Assembly: GCA_028829895.1 (NCBI GenBank)
Contig: CM054182.1
Span: 37,022,879-37,086,878 of the forward strand
DNA length: 64,000 bases
DNA from: Sinotaia quadrata
Taxonomy: Eukaryota; Mollusca; Gastropoda; Architaenioglossa; Viviparidae
Direction: 5' to 3'
A program made the translations under genes and the position numbers. How positions within the stretch are numbered: the first letter of the stretch is position 1; every line of letters starts with the position of its first letter. The notes beneath the pieces were generated by a model. That model was given only the letters and a program-made list of their open reading frames with translations. It did not search any database and had not been told where the DNA came from. Below, piece by piece: positions 62,481 through 64,000 of the stretch.

Positions 62481-63188
62481 AACATGCACTAAATAAAATA
62501 AAGGAGTAAGTTGTGCTCAGGCAAATCAAACACAGTGACTGTATGTGAAGAAGTACAAAGAAGCAGCAAATTACACGTTCTACAAATGTTACAACCTAGG
62601 ATCATCAGCACCTTCTATCAGTAAAATTATTTTAAATTAGAAGGAGCTGTAACAAAATAAAAAGAAATTTAAACTACTGCCACAATTTAGACAAACATGT
62701 GACCAATACTATGTAGCAGATACATTTTCCATTTTGACAATTTTCTTCTAGATATGTTTTAGTCACTGCTGTAATGAATAAACTAAGTCAGTATTATTAG
62801 TGTAGTACGATGTATCAAGACAAGATTACTATGTGCATATATTATGTTAAATACTAGTATGATTAAAAATATGCTTGAAGTTAATCACAAAGTGCACTCT
62901 AGTACTCTTACTTACTTAATTTAGTAATGATCAGTTGTGTTTACATTGGATATTAAGGTAAGTAGCATATTATCTTGGGCAGAGTAATATTTATTTTTTT
63001 ACTGTTAGTACATATATACATAATAAAAATTAGACTGTAAAAGTAGTTAAAGTAAAAAGAATATTTTAAGTTCAAGCTATTGCATTCATTCCATATATAT
63101 TTTGAGTGATACTGGTCTTGATTTAAAAAAAATATAAGTGAGGAAGGGGAAAAAAGCAAGCATTAAGAAGAGTAAGAAACAGTTGTAC

Positions 63189-63224
63189 CCAGAGTCTTCT
63201 CCCTTTCAAACTGACTGCTGAAAG
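63189..63224 (-). CDS. Possible 36-bp microexon upstream of FN3-1
   Basis: Between a good acceptor (CTTACTTTCAATTTCAG) and a GTACAA donor lies a segment of 36 bp that would be phase 1 to phase 1, the phase used by every junction in this part of the gene. It would encode FSSQFEREKTL. It is richer in GC than its surroundings. Linker exons of 51 and 96 bp occur further down the gene, so a microexon is plausible but unproven. Confidence 0.35.
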
Positions 63225-63239
63225 CTGAAATTGAAAGTA

Positions 63240-64000
63240 AGCATATTTCACAAATTGTCAAGAAAGAAGTAAGCTGAAAGAAGTAAGAAGACTTAAAATC
63301 GCCCAAAATTGCAACTAAAAATTAAAAAAAATAAAACATTAAAATAAAATAAAAAAATTAAATTAAAACAGTAATTCAATGCCAAATATAGAAGCATACA
63401 AAAAAAAGAGTAGTTTAAAACTTTAAGGAAAATATTTTATATTTGTCAGTGCAAACTTAAAGTTTCACTTGTAAAATATTTTCAATGGAGTAGGAAAAAA
63501 ATGAAGCTTTTAACAGAATGCTAAAGGATGAGAATTTCAAGCACCACAACTAAACATTGTAAACTCTAAGGTAAGTGATGAAACTTCAAGTTCGCAACTG
63601 AAGAATAAGAGAAAAGAATTCAATTCTTAAAATTATAAATTAAAGTACATCAGTATTCAGGTTACCAAACTATAAGTTATGAACTAAAAATTCAAGCCTC
63701 AAACTAAAAAGTAAGAGATAAAAAGAATTTAAGCCCAAACTAAAATGAAATAAGAATTTAAGCCCCCAACTCAAAATTAACCTGTGAGAATTTTTAAAGT
63801 CAAAACTAAAAGCAAAGAAATCAGTACTAAAGTTAACAAACATAAACTTGAAAGATAAGAATTCAAAACACAAAATTAAAAGTAAACTAAATATGAAGAG
63901 ATGAGAATAAGTTCAAATCAAGAGTAAGGAAGCAAGAATTATTGTCCCAAATGAAAAGTGAAAAGATGAGAAGTTAAGCTCAAGACGAAAAGTTAGTAGA
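63240..64000. repeat. Degenerate A-rich repeat region
   Basis: Short units such as AAGAATTCAAGCCC and AAACTAAAAGTAAG recur irregularly to the window edge. No exon seen. Confidence 0.55.

Noticed and set aside
1..64000. tRNA, rRNA or CRISPR features
   Set aside because: No complete cloverleaf, rRNA segment or CRISPR array was recognised. The tandem arrays lack the spacer structure of CRISPR.

Overview
The window is animal nuclear DNA: AT-rich, intron-rich, with GT/AG-spliced coding exons, no operons, and a different tandem array in most introns. The two genes and the intron style fit an invertebrate. A mollusc or other lophotrochozoan is my guess from general appearance, not something the sequence proves.

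Left end (1-4861, + strand): the last three coding exons of a TOM1/TOM1L2-type endosomal adaptor gene, ending in the family's FAL carboxy terminus. The gene starts before base 1. Two open, correctly phased segments in its last intron could encode alternative C-termini.

Middle left (4862-15133): about 10 kb between two convergent genes. It holds both 3' UTRs, an internally deleted piggyBac copy flanked by TTAA (7375-8300) with a decayed transposase fragment, and two related 40-bp satellites. The second satellite (about 9230-10220) has a higher-order period of 160/320 bp.

Right three quarters (15134-64000, - strand): the 3' part of a giant muscle gene of the unc-89/obscurin/SPEG family. I placed 33 coding exons whose phases all agree, about 2168 residues, plus one possible 36-bp microexon upstream. 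Domain order is FN3 x6 with short linkers, an Arg/Ser-rich linker, Ig, Ig, kinase 1, inter-kinase region, Ig, FN3, kinase 2, and a charged tail. Kinase 1 keeps the catalytic residues; kinase 2 has lost the catalytic Asp and the DFG Gly and looks like a pseudokinase. The 5' part of the gene lies beyond base 64000.

The most unusual feature is in the introns. At least nine of the tandem arrays abut an exon, and their repeat units are copies of that exon's own splice boundary (acceptor or donor plus some exon bases), so rows of decoy splice sites lie next to the real one. Other elements are a pogo/Tigger-like insertion (40971-43259) that splits a minisatellite, a roughly 400-bp dispersed repeat in three copies (one inside the pogo element), a second dispersed family in two copies, a tRNA-like 51-bp array, and a GC-richer element at about 47168-47960.
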